In this document: positions 36,091 to 51,965 of the stretch, piece by piece
Numbering within the stretch: position 1 is the first letter of the stretch
Layout: each line of letters begins with the position of its first letter
Origin: Chamaelirium japonicum
Taxonomy: Eukaryota > Streptophyta > Magnoliopsida > Liliales > Melanthiaceae
NCBI GenBank assembly: GCA_947650365.1
Contig: CANTAL010000207.1
Coordinates: 248,001 to 312,000, forward strand
Length of the DNA stretch: 64,000 bases
Direction of reading: 5' to 3'
Notes under the pieces: model-generated
Told to the model about the DNA's origin: nothing
Database searches by the model: none
Seen by the model: the letters and a program-made list of their open reading frames with translations, nothing else
Program-made: the position numbers and the translations under genes

Positions 36091-37102
36091 ACTCAATATT
36101 GATCCCTTAGAAAGGGTGTGAAAGACATATTTTGCAGCCGAATTGCATGCCATTGCTGGCAAATGGTTGGATCTGTCAGCAAAGGTGAAGATTCCTTCTT
36201 GGCTTGCTATCATACTTCCCTGTCCAATGATCTGGCACACGTGGGGCAAAGGGAATTGCAGGCTGGTTAGGGAGGAACAATGCCACATGGTAAACGGCTT
36301 CTCTATGTTCTTTAACAGCATAATTGGATTCTTGTCATTGAAAATTCTAAGTCCATAATGTTTCTTTAATCTGCAAGTCATCCTTACCATCCTCATTAGT
36401 TGCTTTAGCCAAAGTACTTAAAGGCCATCTAAAGATCATGTTACTGTGTTTGGCTTCGCCAGGATACTTCTAATAATAAGATAAGATTCTAAATTTGCCC
36501 GATCGATTAAAGTTGGATGATCAAGTTGTTGCAATCATAAGCTGCGTAACCAACAAGATAGATCTATCTGTCTGTCTTTTCGCACTATTCGCCTATTCTC
36601 AACCTCGCACTTTCAAGTTACCTCGGTCGGATTTTCAGTACTATCGTCAATCGGTCAAAAGTTTTTTTTATCAATTTTTCTTATATCCGACTCTATCTTT
36701 GATAGGATAAGACTAGGATGATGATGATGATGATAACAGACATATGCTACTGATTTATTTGATACTTTGGAATAAATCACACTCGACAGAAGATGTAGGC
36801 ATCCCTCAAGTGAATCGTTGCCGTTGGATCAGACGATCCAATAGTAGGGATTTGAGGTTAGACTATGGTTCATTTTTGGCATGTCTATGGATCCAATAGT
36901 GTGAATGCTGGCCGTTGATGTCATGTTCACTGGATTATGAAATTAAATAAAACCACAAGTATTGCTGACTTCCCCAGTTTCAATTTCCGGGTCTTTTTGA
37001 GCCCATGCTTTAGCACCCTGTTCTCTGACCACCTGGTCGGTCTATTAAAAAAATAATAGACTATGATTGATTTTAGGAATGCCTATGGATCCCAAACCAT
37101 AC
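36091..37102. other. No feature recognised
   Basis: Mid-AT sequence with short frames on both strands, a (GAT)n stretch at about 36718-36735, and no recognisable gene or element ends. Confidence 0.4.
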
Positions 37103-37117
37103 ATATATATAGTAGTG

Positions 37118-37234
37118 GTGGACATGGGCCGGGCTTGGGTCTAGCAAATATATAGTTTTGAATAGGTTTGACCCGAAAGCCCGACTCGATATAGTACAAA
37201 ATGAGGCCCATGGGTGGACCCATGTCCACCCCTA
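37118..37234. mobile_element. Small MITE
   Basis: GTGGACATGGG at 37118 is complemented by CCCATGTCCAC near 37228. Both sides are flanked by the same 15 bases ATATATATAGTAGTG (37103-37117 and 37235-37249). The interior is GGGC/GCCC-rich like the larger hAT MITEs at 10092 and 45398. The exact edges are uncertain because the flank is TA-rich. Confidence 0.6.
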
Positions 37235-37249
37235 ATATATATAGTAGTG

Positions 37250-37565
37250 ATCAAGCAAGCGACGTCATTATGCGCACAAACATCACAGCCGTCTGCGAGG
37301 CCGTGATACATCATCCTCTCTTTTAGTTTGCTGGGCATAGCAGAATTGCACTCAGTCCCAACAACGGTGCACCTCCGATGAGGTGAACCGCACTTAGCCC
37401 CGATGATGGGCACATCCCACAAGTTAATTGCATTCAGTCCAGTCCAGCAGCAAGCCTCCACCACCAGCCCAACTAGTAAATCGCAATTTGCCACGCTGCA
37501 GGCACCCCCATCTGTTGATCACAACCCCAAGGGCAGTGGCCCCGCAATCAAGTGAGCACACCTAA

Positions 37566-37568
<3 letters not shown>
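37250..37568. other. No feature recognised
   Basis: A mid-GC stretch with an open minus frame of about 117 codons that has no recognisable domain; not accepted as a gene. Confidence 0.4.
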
Positions 37569-37659
<91 letters not shown>

Positions 37660-37665
37660 ATATAA
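37569..37665. repeat. (TA)n microsatellite
   Basis: TA run with one TCTA interruption near its right end. Confidence 0.95.
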
Positions 37666-38270
37666 TAAGGGACGACGGTTGTGGGGGGGACAAATGAACT
37701 GAGACAAAGCAATGGCCCAGATTTATGCAGAGAAAGAGGGATAAACTGGGAGACAAATCACAATCGTCCATTTCATCCAGATCTAGCCCCGACCAATGAA
37801 TCCCACTCAGCAGAATCCATGGCAGCCCCCTCTTTCTTTCTCATTAAATATCTAATCACAGCCATCCGTTTTACCCAGTTCTGACCGGTGAATCGCACTA
37901 AGTCTGGAACGACAGTTAAGGGACAGCTTGCTGCCATCGAGCCCCGAGCCCTCAACACTTTCTTCTCCTCTGTTCTCCCCTACTCGAGCCCCGATCCCTC
38001 AGCCCTTTCTTCTCCTCTGTTCTCCCCCACCCGAGCCTCTCTCTCAACCCTAATATCCTCCACCTCTCTCAATCTCTCTGTTGCTCTTCTCTTGACCTCT
38101 ACTCCCGAAGCCGATGGCCGCCACCTGCGACCGCTTCTCTTGACCTCTACTCCCGAAGCCGATGGCCGCCACCTGCGACCGGTGATTCAGTCCGGAGTGG
38201 CAGCCATAGGGTTGTTGTAACGGTCAGCCCCAAAACTCTCCCCGACTCACTCATTCTCCTCTCTCATTCC
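37666..38270. other. Upstream of the 278-bp repeats; 48-bp tandem duplication
   Basis: 37700-37900 repeats the idea ATCACA.CCATCC.TTT.ACCCAG twice (37760 and 37855), loosely. CTTCTCTTGACCTCTACTCC..GCGACCG is duplicated at about 38086 and 38134 with a 48-bp spacing. No gene is recognised. Confidence 0.5.
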
Positions 38271-38284
38271 TCTCTCTCAGCTCT

Positions 38285-38457
38285 TTCCCTCTCTCAATTT
38301 GGTAAGGTCAGCCCCAAATCTCTCATGGAACCCCAAACCCCCTCCTCGAAATCCCGCAGCCTCCGCGTTGCCCGATCCTGCAGCCCCATATGGAAACATG
38401 AGAAAGAGACATGAGAGAGATCGCAATAGCCTCCTGCAGCTCCTCCGTCCACCGTAC

Positions 38458-38510
<53 letters not shown>

Positions 38511-38737
38511 GCCTTCATCCTCTGTTTTTCTTTTTTTTTTTCCTCTGTTTTTTTTTCCTTTTTGAAGCACGCCGAGACATCCCAACCCTCGGTCAAAATT
38601 TTTTTTTTTTTTTTGAAGCAGGCCGAGAGATCCCGCAGCCTCCCCGTTGCCCGATCCTGCAGCCCCATATGGAAACATGAGAAAGAGACATGAGAGAGAT
38701 CGCAATAGCCTCCTGCAGCTCCTCCGTCCACCGTACG

Positions 38738-38787
<50 letters not shown>

Positions 38788-39013
38788 GCCTTCATCCTCT
38801 GTTTTTCTTTTTTTTTTTCCTCTGTTTTTTTTTCCTTTTTGAAGCACGCCGAGAGATCCCAACCCTCGGTCAAAATTATTATTATTTTTTTGAAGCAGGC
38901 CGAGAGATCCCGCAGCCTCCGCATTGCCCGATCCTGCAGCCCCATATGGAAACATGAGAAAGAGACATGAGAGAGATCGCAATAGCCTCCCGCAGCTCCT
39001 CCGTCCACCGTAC

Positions 39014-39063
<50 letters not shown>

Positions 39064-39303
39064 GCCTTCATCCTCTGTTTTTCTTTTTTTTTTCCTCTGT
39101 TTTTTTTTCCTTTTTGAAGCACGCCGAGAGATCCCAACCCTCGGTAATTTTTTTTTTTTTTTTTTTGAAGCAGGCCGAGAGATCCCAAACCTCGGGCAAA
39201 TCTGCATTGCCTTCATCCTCTGTTTTTCTTTATTTTTTTCGTCTGTTTTTTTTTCTTTTTGAAGCACGCCAAGAGATCCCAACCCTCAGTCATTTTTTTT
39301 TTT
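38285..39303. repeat. 278-bp tandem repeat, three units plus partial
   Basis: CCCGATCCTGCAGCCCCATA starts at 38371, 38650 and 38927 (spacings 279 and 277). Each unit has GAAACATGAGAAAGAGACAT, a (CT)n tract (about 38461, 38740, 39017), CTTCATCCTCTGTTTTTC, and a low-complexity insert flanked by CCCAACCCTCGGT and GAAGCAGGCCGAGAGATCCC. A fourth partial unit starts near 39203. The Arg/Glu and Ser/Leu frames on both strands come from these tracts and are not genes. Confidence 0.88.
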
Positions 39304-40601
<1,298 letters not shown>

Positions 40602-43600
40602 AAGAAAGAAACGATGCTTGGATTTCATCACTTAACCTATACCTGGTTGCCTTCTAAGAAGAAACGATGTCTGGATTTGCTTGAGCACATTTTAAACAAC
40701 CATCTCTAGGTATTGAATAACTCGAAGTAAATCTCTTTCATCATAGCTAAATGGTAATAAGCTATATAAGTTAACTTTAAGCCTCAAATATTAAGCTTCG
40801 GCAAGTATGATAACCTTATTTGTAGAACTACAAGTATGATAACCTTATTTGTAGAACTACTTCAACAAGTATATTTATGGTGAGATAGGGTAATATTTGC
40901 CTTTATGCATTGCTTTGTTTTTCATTTTCAATAGAAGTTATCTCTTTTAATTATCTTTATACATCTTTTGCTTTTAATTTTATAAATCTAATAGGTGATG
41001 TATTGACCGTGAGGTCTATCCAAAAAAACAAATTATAATAGTAGTTTTGTAAGTTGAAGATATATCTATTGTTGATTTTTTTTTTTTTTTGAAACCATCT
41101 ATTGTTGATATGTGTTTTAGTATAATTATATTATCATCTCTTTTCATACGCACTAGACGAAGCATAATATGAAGCGTACTTGAAACAATAAATATAAAAT
41201 TGAAAACATTATCAAGCTGATTGTTTCGAGGAAAATATTTATGATGAATTAAAATTTTTCAGCAATTAAAATGGAGTCCCTGTTGGGAATACTCTGATGC
41301 ATACCCACAAGAAATTTTTTAGCACTTCTACACCAAACAGGTAAAATTACAAGAAACAATAGATCTTATGAGAGATCGAGAACCTTTCCCATGGCAATAT
41401 CGATGTCAGTATCGAAGAAGCATGGCTGTGTTGGAAGATCAGGCATCGTGCTCATCATTCCCACGAGTGGGTATATGAAGCCAGCCCCGATGCTTGCCCT
41501 GTCGTCTCTGATCGGCAGACACCTGGATGGAGTGAATACGACACAACTCCGATTGGCGGGCGATGGTTAGCTCCTCAATGTCGTTTCCTCCCCCCTCCGA
41601 CTCCGATACTGCAGTTGTTGCTGCCTCCCATCTCCGATGGATTTGAAGGAGTGTTCTGGGAGGATTGACACAATGGTTCTCAAATAATGCGCTTTGCGAG
41701 TTAAGGAAGATGAACCACAAGTGTAAGTACAATTGCATATATTTCATCATCATTTCTTTTCTCTCTACATGGATTTTGATGTCTTTATTTTTTCAGGTTA
41801 TTGCCGAATCTTTGGGCCCTTATAGTTAACTGAGATGTACCACAAAAGTAAGTCCAATTCCATATATCTCATTGTCATTTCTATTTGTTGATCTGTGCAA
41901 TTTGGTCTTTGTTTTTTCAATTCAATCTTAACAAAGGGATCGCTGGAATTTTGGGCACTTGCAAGCTAATTTCGATTTGTTGGTCAGGAGGCTCACCCAC
42001 TATTGAATGCATTTACTTTGAATCATTTAACAAAAGATTATGATCAAATGGCTTAAGGTATTCTCAATTCAACTCATAGGTCTTTCGAAAAAATTCTTAT
42101 GCGATGCGGTCTGATTATAATTTCAATAACTATTTATATTTCTTTTATGAATGCAATTTACTTTAGTTGTAGGTACTTCATAGATCTAAGATAATTTTGC
42201 GAAAACATTTCTCCAAATTTCAGTTTGCACATAGACTGACTTTAGTTTTGCATGAATCCAAATAGTCTTAATCACATGATTATATAGACTTTATTATATT
42301 AGAACATTCAACAAAAGCCTCAAGCCTCAGTGCATTGGCGCATTACTATTATTGAGATCAACATGGTAATTTTTAAAAATAAAACTATGTTTAATTGAAA
42401 ATGGGTGGAGAAATTTTTATTCCTTTTTAAAACCATAGGAGATTTTATTCCGTTTAAAGAGATTTTTAAAACTATAAGAGATTATGTCATTTGGGATCTA
42501 TTGGCTGTATGGAACCGATCAAGATTACATCGTGTTCAATCCTTTTCTTTATTTATCTCCAGAAGTAGCTAAAAATTTCACGTCTCTATCAAAAGCAATG
42601 GTCTTGGGTTGATAATGCAATCTCACCATGTGTAAAATAGTCAAGAACCACATTATATATATTGTAAACACCACGTGAGCCGCATGCAACGTACTCATTG
42701 TTCCCATCACCAACTATCTGAAGAAAGAGGAGTTCACATGGACTAAAGTTGCATCTAGGGTGTTCACTGAAATCAAAGAATTGATGACACAACAACCCGT
42801 TCTCAAACTTAGAAAATATTCAGGAGTCATTGAATTGTTTGTTGATCGTAGGCTAATGTTGGTGTATTTTGCACCTTATGAAAGATGAATGTTTTGGCTT
42901 TCAAAAATCAGTGATGCTCTTCCTACATATTTTTGATCTTTGCAGGGCATGAAGGACGGAAAGAAGTCTGGGAGAAAAGAGGCAGGGAAGGAAGAATTAG
43001 GAAACTCATTATATCATAGAAAAGAGGCGGGGAGACAGATGGAGGAAGCAAGGTCGGATCACTTGAATCTGAGCCCTCAATCCTATATCGGAGAAGTTGA
43101 GGAATTGGCAAAAGCTAGCTGTGGATTTGGTGTCTGGGTTCAGGATCCTCTAAATCTAATTTTTCTTTGTTGCAGTAGTAGTCTCCTATTGGATTAGCAG
43201 AAAAAGAGTACAACTTTACCTGTTATTTAGTTTCAAGTTTAGTTTTACTGTCCAGTGCATCAATGTTTTCTTTCTTAATCGTTTATTTTAGTATGCTTTT
43301 TTATGGGGTAAAGCTTAATTTCATTCTTTTTTGCCTAAGCAATCTGTGGATTTCTTCATAATGCATTTTTACTCTCTTGGCATGCTATTTTAAGTTTCTT
43401 CTTTTGCTTTGCCAATTATTCAAACAATCCTTTTTTATGGTGTCAGGCCAAGTGCAATTGTTTCCAAGGGATCCACTTTCGAACATGGATTGAGGTAATT
43501 GTCAGCGGAATCGAGGTCGAGGTCTTCGCTTGCGGGGAGGTAGAGGAGCACATCGTCGGAGACTCGATCGTCGCCGGTGCAAGGTATATGTTTCTCCCTT

Positions 43601-43780
43601 AACTTGCAGAAAGCTATATGAAATTGAATAGACGGCCCTCAGGTTTGTGGAATGCTTAGGAAACAACATATTCTTTTTACGTGCTATTATAATCTTACAA
43701 AATCGTTCCAGCTGATCGGTAGCACTTGCTTGGATTTCATATGGGAGTTTTCATAATTTCAGTCTCAGACAAAAAAAATG
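40602..43780. other. AT-rich sequence upstream of the BEL1-like fragment, no gene identified
   Basis: Several short frames were inspected (minus 41439-41753 and 42589-42795, plus 42940-43197) and none shows a known domain. 40805-40860 contains AAGTATGATAACCTTATTTG twice in tandem. 43480-43600 is GC-rich and could include an exon of the following locus, but it does not resemble the SKY/BELL domain expected there. Confidence 0.4.
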
Positions 43781-43796
43781 TTTTTGCTTGGATTTC

Positions 43797-44133
43797 ATCC
43801 GGAAGAACAAGGCGGCCGAGAACAGCTTAAGCTTCTTTGACCATAGCCAACCCGTGTGGCGGCCGCAGAGGGGGCTCCCGGAGCGTGCGGTTGCGGTCCT
43901 ACGAGCGTGGTTGTTCGACCATTTCCTCCATCCGTAAGTTTATAGTTTGGTATTTCATGTAGTACGTTTTCCACTGCCATGTTTTGGTGTAAAATGCATG
44001 GTTTAAGCTAGAGAGAGAGAGAGAGAGAGAGAGAGAGCTCATACACGTTAACACATTTGCTATTAATTTCAGGTATCCAACTGATATGGATAAGCACATG
44101 TTAGCAACTCAGACTGGACTGTCTCGCAACCAG
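43797..44133 (+). pseudogene. BEL1-like (TALE) homeobox gene fragment, two exons
   Basis: The first piece (about 43797-43932) reads [20 protein letters not shown] then [13 protein letters not shown], the invariant end of the BELL domain and start of the homeodomain. It ends at a GTAAGT donor in phase 2. A CT-to-AG intron with a (GA)n tract follows. The second exon is exactly 61 bp (44073-44133; P then YPTDMDKHMLATQTGLSRNQ) with a GTAACG donor, the same size and boundaries as the corresponding exon of plant BEL1-like genes. These TALE transcription factors act in the nucleus as partners of KNOX proteins; the sequence is closest in style to BEL1/PNY-type members. No exon with the DNA-recognition helix (VSNWFINARVR) follows within 2 kb, and no SKY/BELL exon precedes it. 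It is therefore a partial copy or captured fragment unless distant exons exist. A young or real gene cannot be excluded, since both exon pieces are free of stops. Confidence 0.82.
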
Positions 44134-45389
44134 GTAACGGGGCTGAACAATTTTTCATTTAGAACTGAACCACTATAGTGAATTGGGTCTTCACTGCTTC
44201 ATGAAATCTGGGTCTCATGTGATTTGAGTCAGTTAATACGTTTAAAGGCCTACTACTATGTACTAACCTACAGGGTACAGTACTCTTTAAGACCTTGACC
44301 AAAGGCAACCCATTTGACTGGTGTGACCAGTAGAGTGGTCAAACGTTGACTCATCTAATATCCATTTGGGGGAGGCCTGACATGTTACCTTTGTTTGCAT
44401 GATGAGGGCCTGTGAGATTGGGTTGGTTTTATTTTGTGGCTGCAGCTGAACTTGACCTTGGTTTTATTTTGTGTTCATTTTTTTTTTATACTGAATTTTG
44501 CAAATAGTTTTTATTGTTCAGTTTCCTTCTTTGATTTAGGCTTCACTTCAGCACCTGCTTTGGCTTTCTCTTATTCTTCATAGCCTTACGATTCGGTATA
44601 GCCTCCCTCAGAATTGTCTTCCTTTCTTTTTGTAGACATGGAAATATTTAAGCGGTTCTGCTATGACGCACGCGGTTTGAGGAGGATCACCCAATTTCAA
44701 AATTGATGATTTTGAACTTTGCTAGGCCATGTTCTTGCCTAGGCCATTGAAATCAGGCAATTTCAAAATTGATGATTTTGAACTTTGCTAGGCCATGTTC
44801 TTGCCTAGGCTCTTTGGATTGAAGTTCTTCACTCGATTTTCTGCTGCACATTTGATCTGGTTATTTTGCAGGAACAAATACATTGATATTTTTCGAAGAT
44901 GAGCTAACGAAGTTTTTCAAGTTACGGATCTCTCTGCTATCTTGGAGTTCTCTATTTTCGGGATAAAAAGTTGACGGAGGGGGCTAAATGCAAATGGAGC
45001 ACAGTTCAGGGTTCAAATTGTTCAAAAGAAAAAGTTGGGGGACTAATACGAAATGAGGTGTACAGTTCAGGGTTTTTTTTGGTAATTTACCCTTGAAACA
45101 AATAAGTTTTTTACTAAATTTCAAAATATAAGAGGAAAATGACAGGTGTACAAATACGTTCATTGACCTAGAGATTGTAACCGGCAATTGCCTGATTGCT
45201 TCAACTCTGATTTGGGCTGTGTGGGCTGTTGCTTCATTGCATTAAAGTAAATTGGAACCAGGTCTGATTACTTCTACTCTGAAAATATTTTGTGTTGGTT
45301 TTCTGTTCTGGTAAATTTCCCTTCCTGTCAATTGGAGTTTTATATTTTTCTGGCACCAATCTTAGAGTGATGAAGCTAATTAACGACCG
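44134..45389. other. No gene; 66-bp spaced tandem duplication
   Basis: CAATTTCAAAATTGATGATT..CTTGCCTAGGC occurs at 44692 and 44758. The rest is AT-rich, with no continuation of the BEL1-like gene. Confidence 0.5.
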
Positions 45390-45397
45390 ATTAGAAC

Positions 45398-45944
45398 TAG
45401 GGGTGGGACTTGGGCGGGTCTGACCCGAACCCGACCCGCCCAACCCAAACAATGGACAAACATGGACAAATCTGGTTAAAAACTTGGACAGTTTTGGAAA
45501 AAAAAAACTAAGGTTGAATGCTTTGATAGTTTTTTTTATGGAAATCATGGAAATCAAAGGCCGCCTATTTTATGTTGAATGCTAAGAATTTGTTTGAAAT
45601 ATGTGAGGATATGGGGTTGAACTTTATGTTTTTGTTATGCAATTCAAAGATTTTTTTTATTCAATTCAAATTTTTGTTGGATTTTTTTTCCATCTATTTA
45701 TGTGCAGAAGCATTACTAATTGGGCAACCTGCCCAACCGCTTATTATTTTGCAAATTGGGCAACCTGCCCAACCGCTTATTATTTTGCAAATTGGGCAAC
45801 CCGAGGAACCCGAGGAACTAGAATGGGCAAGCATGAGTTGGGCTTCCCCGGGTTCCCCGGGTTCCACGGGCAAAGATTTGTGCAAGTCGGGTTGGGCATG
45901 GGCAGACCCTTTAACCCGCCCAACCCGCCCAAGTCTCACCCCTA
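45398..45944. mobile_element. hAT-type MITE with perfect 8-bp target duplication
   Basis: Termini TAGGGGTGGGACTTGGGC (45398) and its complement GCCCAAGTCTCACCCCTA (ending 45944) are flanked on both sides by ATTAGAAC (45390-45397 and 45945-45952). The interior has CCCGACCCGCCCAACCC and complementary words near the ends and TTGGGCAACCTGCCCAACCG repeated at about 45719 and 45763. The frames here are made of these repeats. Confidence 0.88.
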
Positions 45945-45952
45945 ATTAGAAC

Positions 45953-46170
45953 GTTATTGATGATCCTTCCGACAGTTGATGCTATTTTGATGAGATATGC
46001 AGGTGATTAAACTTTAAAGTTATTGTAAATCAAATTGAAAGTTTTGGAGGATTTTATTTTGAGATCGGCGGGTGTCCCAAAACCTTTTGGGCAATGGATC
46101 CACTTTCGACTCCGATTAATCCCTCCAGGAATGTGAACCGACCAACTCAAAAGTTTTCCTACGCACTCCT

Positions 46171-46201
<31 letters not shown>

Positions 46202-46494
46202 TAATGTAAGAGCAACGCAACTAAGGAGAGCAACGCTCCATAGTTTTCTTTTGCTTTTGTTGGTTAAGTAACATTAAGATTTGTTGACATGAAACAAATT
46301 GGCCCAAATCTTTTGTTGATTACACATTAATTACCAAAATTCGCAACTCTTTTTTTTTGTTTTTGGCTGGATTGGCCAGGCAGTCAGAGGCTAGAGCAAA
46401 CATGAAAGAGGTGCCTTTTTTTGGTTGGGGATGATATTTTGATAAAAGATCTGTTTGATCAAATATTACTAATGTTATTTTCATTCAAGAAATA
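45953..46494. other. No gene; GA microsatellite
   Basis: AT-rich sequence with (GA)14 at 46174-46202. Nothing else is recognised. Confidence 0.45.
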
Positions 46495-46675
46495 TTGTTA
46501 TCACCCTCGAAATATTGTTCTCTTTCTCAAAAATATCATCACTTTTAAATTATTATTGCCACCCTTAAAATATTGCCTCTTCCCTCAAAATTTTATCACG
46601 CCCTCAAAATATTTTTGTCGCCTTCGAAATCTTTTGGGTCGTGTCGTCTTAGGGTTGTCCCCTCCGACAAAGACA

Positions 46676-46706
<31 letters not shown>

Positions 46707-47055
46707 CAACCTGGACGGAGGGGCGTTCCGAGTTAAAACCTCAACGATCGTTAGTTTGTATGGAGGTCGGGCTGAGTGGGGTCGACAGCCGGCAGGATTC
46801 TGTTGCCTCCCTCAAAATATTATTGTCACCCTCGAATTATTGGACCCCCTAATAATATTGTTATCGCTCTCGAAATGTTTTATTGCCACCCTCGAAATAT
46901 TATGACCCCTCTCTTGAAATAATATCATTGCCCATGAACTTTCATTGCCACCCTCGAAATATTGCTGCCACCCTCTAAATATTATCACCGTCCTCAAAAT
47001 GTTTCCGTTGTCCTTGAAAATTTTTTCGTGCCCTTGGGCACGGGGTTTTTACTAG
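46495..47055 (+). mobile_element. Helitron 3' end preceded by degenerate ~25-bp repeats
   Basis: CGTGCCCTTGGGCACG (47027-47042) is a perfect hairpin followed after nine bases by CTAG at 47052-47055 and T, the Helitron 3' end. From 46495 to 47020 the word CACCCTCGAAATATTGTT (variants CCCTCAAAATATT, CCTTCGAAAT) recurs about twenty times at 20-30 bp intervals, interrupted at 46640-46800 by a GC-rich stretch with (GA)14. The TC-type 5' end was not found, so the true left edge is unknown. Confidence 0.65.
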
Positions 47056-47070
47056 TATATATATATATGA

Positions 47071-47445
47071 GGAATGTTACAGTGAGCTATGAGCTATGGA
47101 AAGAGAAAATGAGCTACGGATATTTTGAATACCCTAAAAGCTTTGGAATTTCGTAAAAATTGGTGGGTGTGTTGTCTTGGGTAACATCATCATCCTCACC
47201 AATTTTTAAGGAATTCCAAAACTTCTACGGTAGAAGCTTTATCCACCGTCCGTAGTAACCATTAATTTTGCTTCTACCATTTTATGACTCTAGAAGTTTT
47301 GGAATTCCTTGAAAATTGGTGAGGATGATCATGTTACCCTAGAGAACACACCCACCAATTTTTACGAAATTCCAAAACTTCTAGGATAGTCAAAATGATC
47401 GTAGCTCATTTTCTCCCTTCGTAGCTCATAGCTCACTGTAACATT

Positions 47446-47447
<2 letters not shown>
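47071..47447. mobile_element. Fold-back element FB11
   Basis: Ends GGAATGTTACAGTGAGCTAT (47071) and the complement closing ACATTCC at 47447, with TA runs on both sides. The inner arms have GAATTTCGTAAAAATTGGTG, AATTGGTGAGGATGATCAT and CTTCTAGGATAG, a diverged form of the shared hairpin module. Confidence 0.75.

Positions 47448-47510
<63 letters not shown>
47448..47510. repeat. (TA)n microsatellite
   Basis: TA run between FB11 and FB12. Confidence 0.95.
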
Positions 47511-47515
<5 letters not shown>

Positions 47516-47517
47516 CA

Positions 47518-48921
<1,404 letters not shown>

Positions 48922-48976
<55 letters not shown>
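48922..48976. repeat. (TA)n microsatellite
   Basis: TA run between FB13 and FB14. Confidence 0.95.
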
Positions 48977-49837
<861 letters not shown>

Positions 49838-50414
49838 TGGCATGACGGTTTTGTGCTGACCAGACAAAACGGAAGCTGATTAGGACAAGCTAACTGGACA
49901 AAAAATGAACTGAATAACGAATAGATCTAACCATTAATTTGTTCAAAAATCAACGCACGATCTCTATTTCCCCGCCAACCAATGCCCTCCCCCTGGTTTC
50001 AAATCCTGACCCATTTAAACTGAACTAAACCTCCTAAAATCCTGGCCCATTTAAACTGCACTAAACCTGACCATTCATCCCGTGATTGTTGTTCGCATCA
50101 ACGGCTATAAACTCGCATGCTGAAATTTCGGCCACCCCTAATCATTGGATCGATCTCGAGGAATTCGTTCGAATAGAGACAACTGTGATTGATCGATTAT
50201 AGGGGGAGTTGGTCACGCTAAAGGTGCCCACTTCATGCCAATCGGCACAGACAAGGAAATGGGTGTCCCTATGAATGCCGATGTTGTTGTCGAAAGTATT
50301 GCTGCCGAAGATGTTCAGGTGTGTTGCCGCTGAAGGCGGCCCGCTGCAGTGCCGACAGATGTGTTGCCGTTGAAGGCGGCTCGCTGCAGTGCTGACAGGC
50401 ACGAGCATGCACTA

Positions 50415-50686
<272 letters not shown>

Positions 50687-50810
50687 AATTAGAACCAAGA
50701 AATCCTACCATCTCCCTACCTCTCTATGCTTGATGGTGATGTCAGATTGGGGTTGGCGAGAAAATGTGGTTTTATCTCGACCCATGATGGTCATCTTTTC
50801 TTTTTTTTTT

Positions 50811-50905
50811 ATGAAGATCATGTTTTGGAATGTGAGAGGGTTAGGGACGCCTGAGATGAATAGGGTAGCAAGGTCCTTTGCTTCTATGTATGATATTGAT
50901 ATAAC
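50811..50905 (+). pseudogene. L1-type LINE ORF2, first residues of the endonuclease
   Basis: ATG at 50811 opens MKIMFWNVRGLGTPEMNRVA, the conserved start of the plant L1 endonuclease domain (asparagine of the WNVRG motif). It is cut off after about 32 codons by the inverted repeat at 50906. The domain resumes at about 52965. Confidence 0.85.
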
Positions 50906-51100
50906 TAGTGCATGCCTATGTCTGTCGACACTGCAGCAGATCGCCTTCGGCAGCAACACACCTGTCGGCACCGCAATGGGCCGCCTTCGACGGCAAGAGA
51001 CCCCCTGGCATCACCACCTCCACCAACACCATCGTATTCGCACGGCAACACATCTAATCGCCTTCGGCAATAAAACACTTTCGGCAATAGCACCGGCCTA

Positions 51101-51903
51101 CAGCAGCTAGCTCAAGGGCATCGTGACTAAGTGATGGATATTCTCACGGCGAGTCTATGAAGGATGCACAGTTCGTTTGGAGGTTTTTTAAAAATTAATG
51201 AAAAAAAAATAATTGTGGAATTCGATCGAGAAATGAAATCATCGGATTAGCGCATCGCATGATTCGAACAAGAGGAGAACCTCGAACGTTCTATGGAGCT
51301 TAACAGAGTATGATGGTGGCTTGCGAATGTGACACGGAAAACACCCAGGCCTGCCACCATTTCTCTCTCCTCTATTTCTTCATTTCCTTTTTTTTGTCTT
51401 TTTCTGCTCCTCTTCTTTTTTTTTTTTTTTTCTTTTTGTTTCTTATTCCTTTTGCCCATCACACCCGACTTAACCCATTACAACCTTACACGACTCACAT
51501 GCAAACCAACCAACCAAACCTAATCAGCCATGCATGTCCAAAAACTTCACACAACTCAATCCATGCATGTGAATCCAAGAACCCAAGTCCCTCGCATCCA
51601 GCTCTCATTCGAGACCCCTTGGGATTCTCTCTTTAGTCCAAGCCGATACCCGATCAGTGGGAAAATTTTCAGCACAACATGATTACGCTAGCTACAACCG
51701 TTGCCCAGAGCTTATCAGCACGCTCCAAGTACTGGGGGCCACTACCCCTATGTGTTGGGGCCGACTATATCATGTCTCTTGAATCGCAGTGGGCCCCGCG
51801 GTTATAGCGTACGTAGGATGTGCTGACAAATTTCCCCCCAATTAGCAGCCCATGCATCCCCATCTCCGAGCCATGCATGCAGACTTGTCCCTTTTCCCAT
51901 CCG

Positions 51904-51965
<62 letters not shown>

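Noticed and set aside
38277-39282. Frames of 229-303 codons with Arg-Glu runs
   Set aside because: Generated by (CT)n tracts and 278-bp tandem units; translation repeats with the DNA unit.
42589-42795. Minus frame of 68 codons (MLCHQFFDFSEHPRCN)
   Set aside because: Open and of ordinary composition, but no family could be recognised and no splice context supports it.
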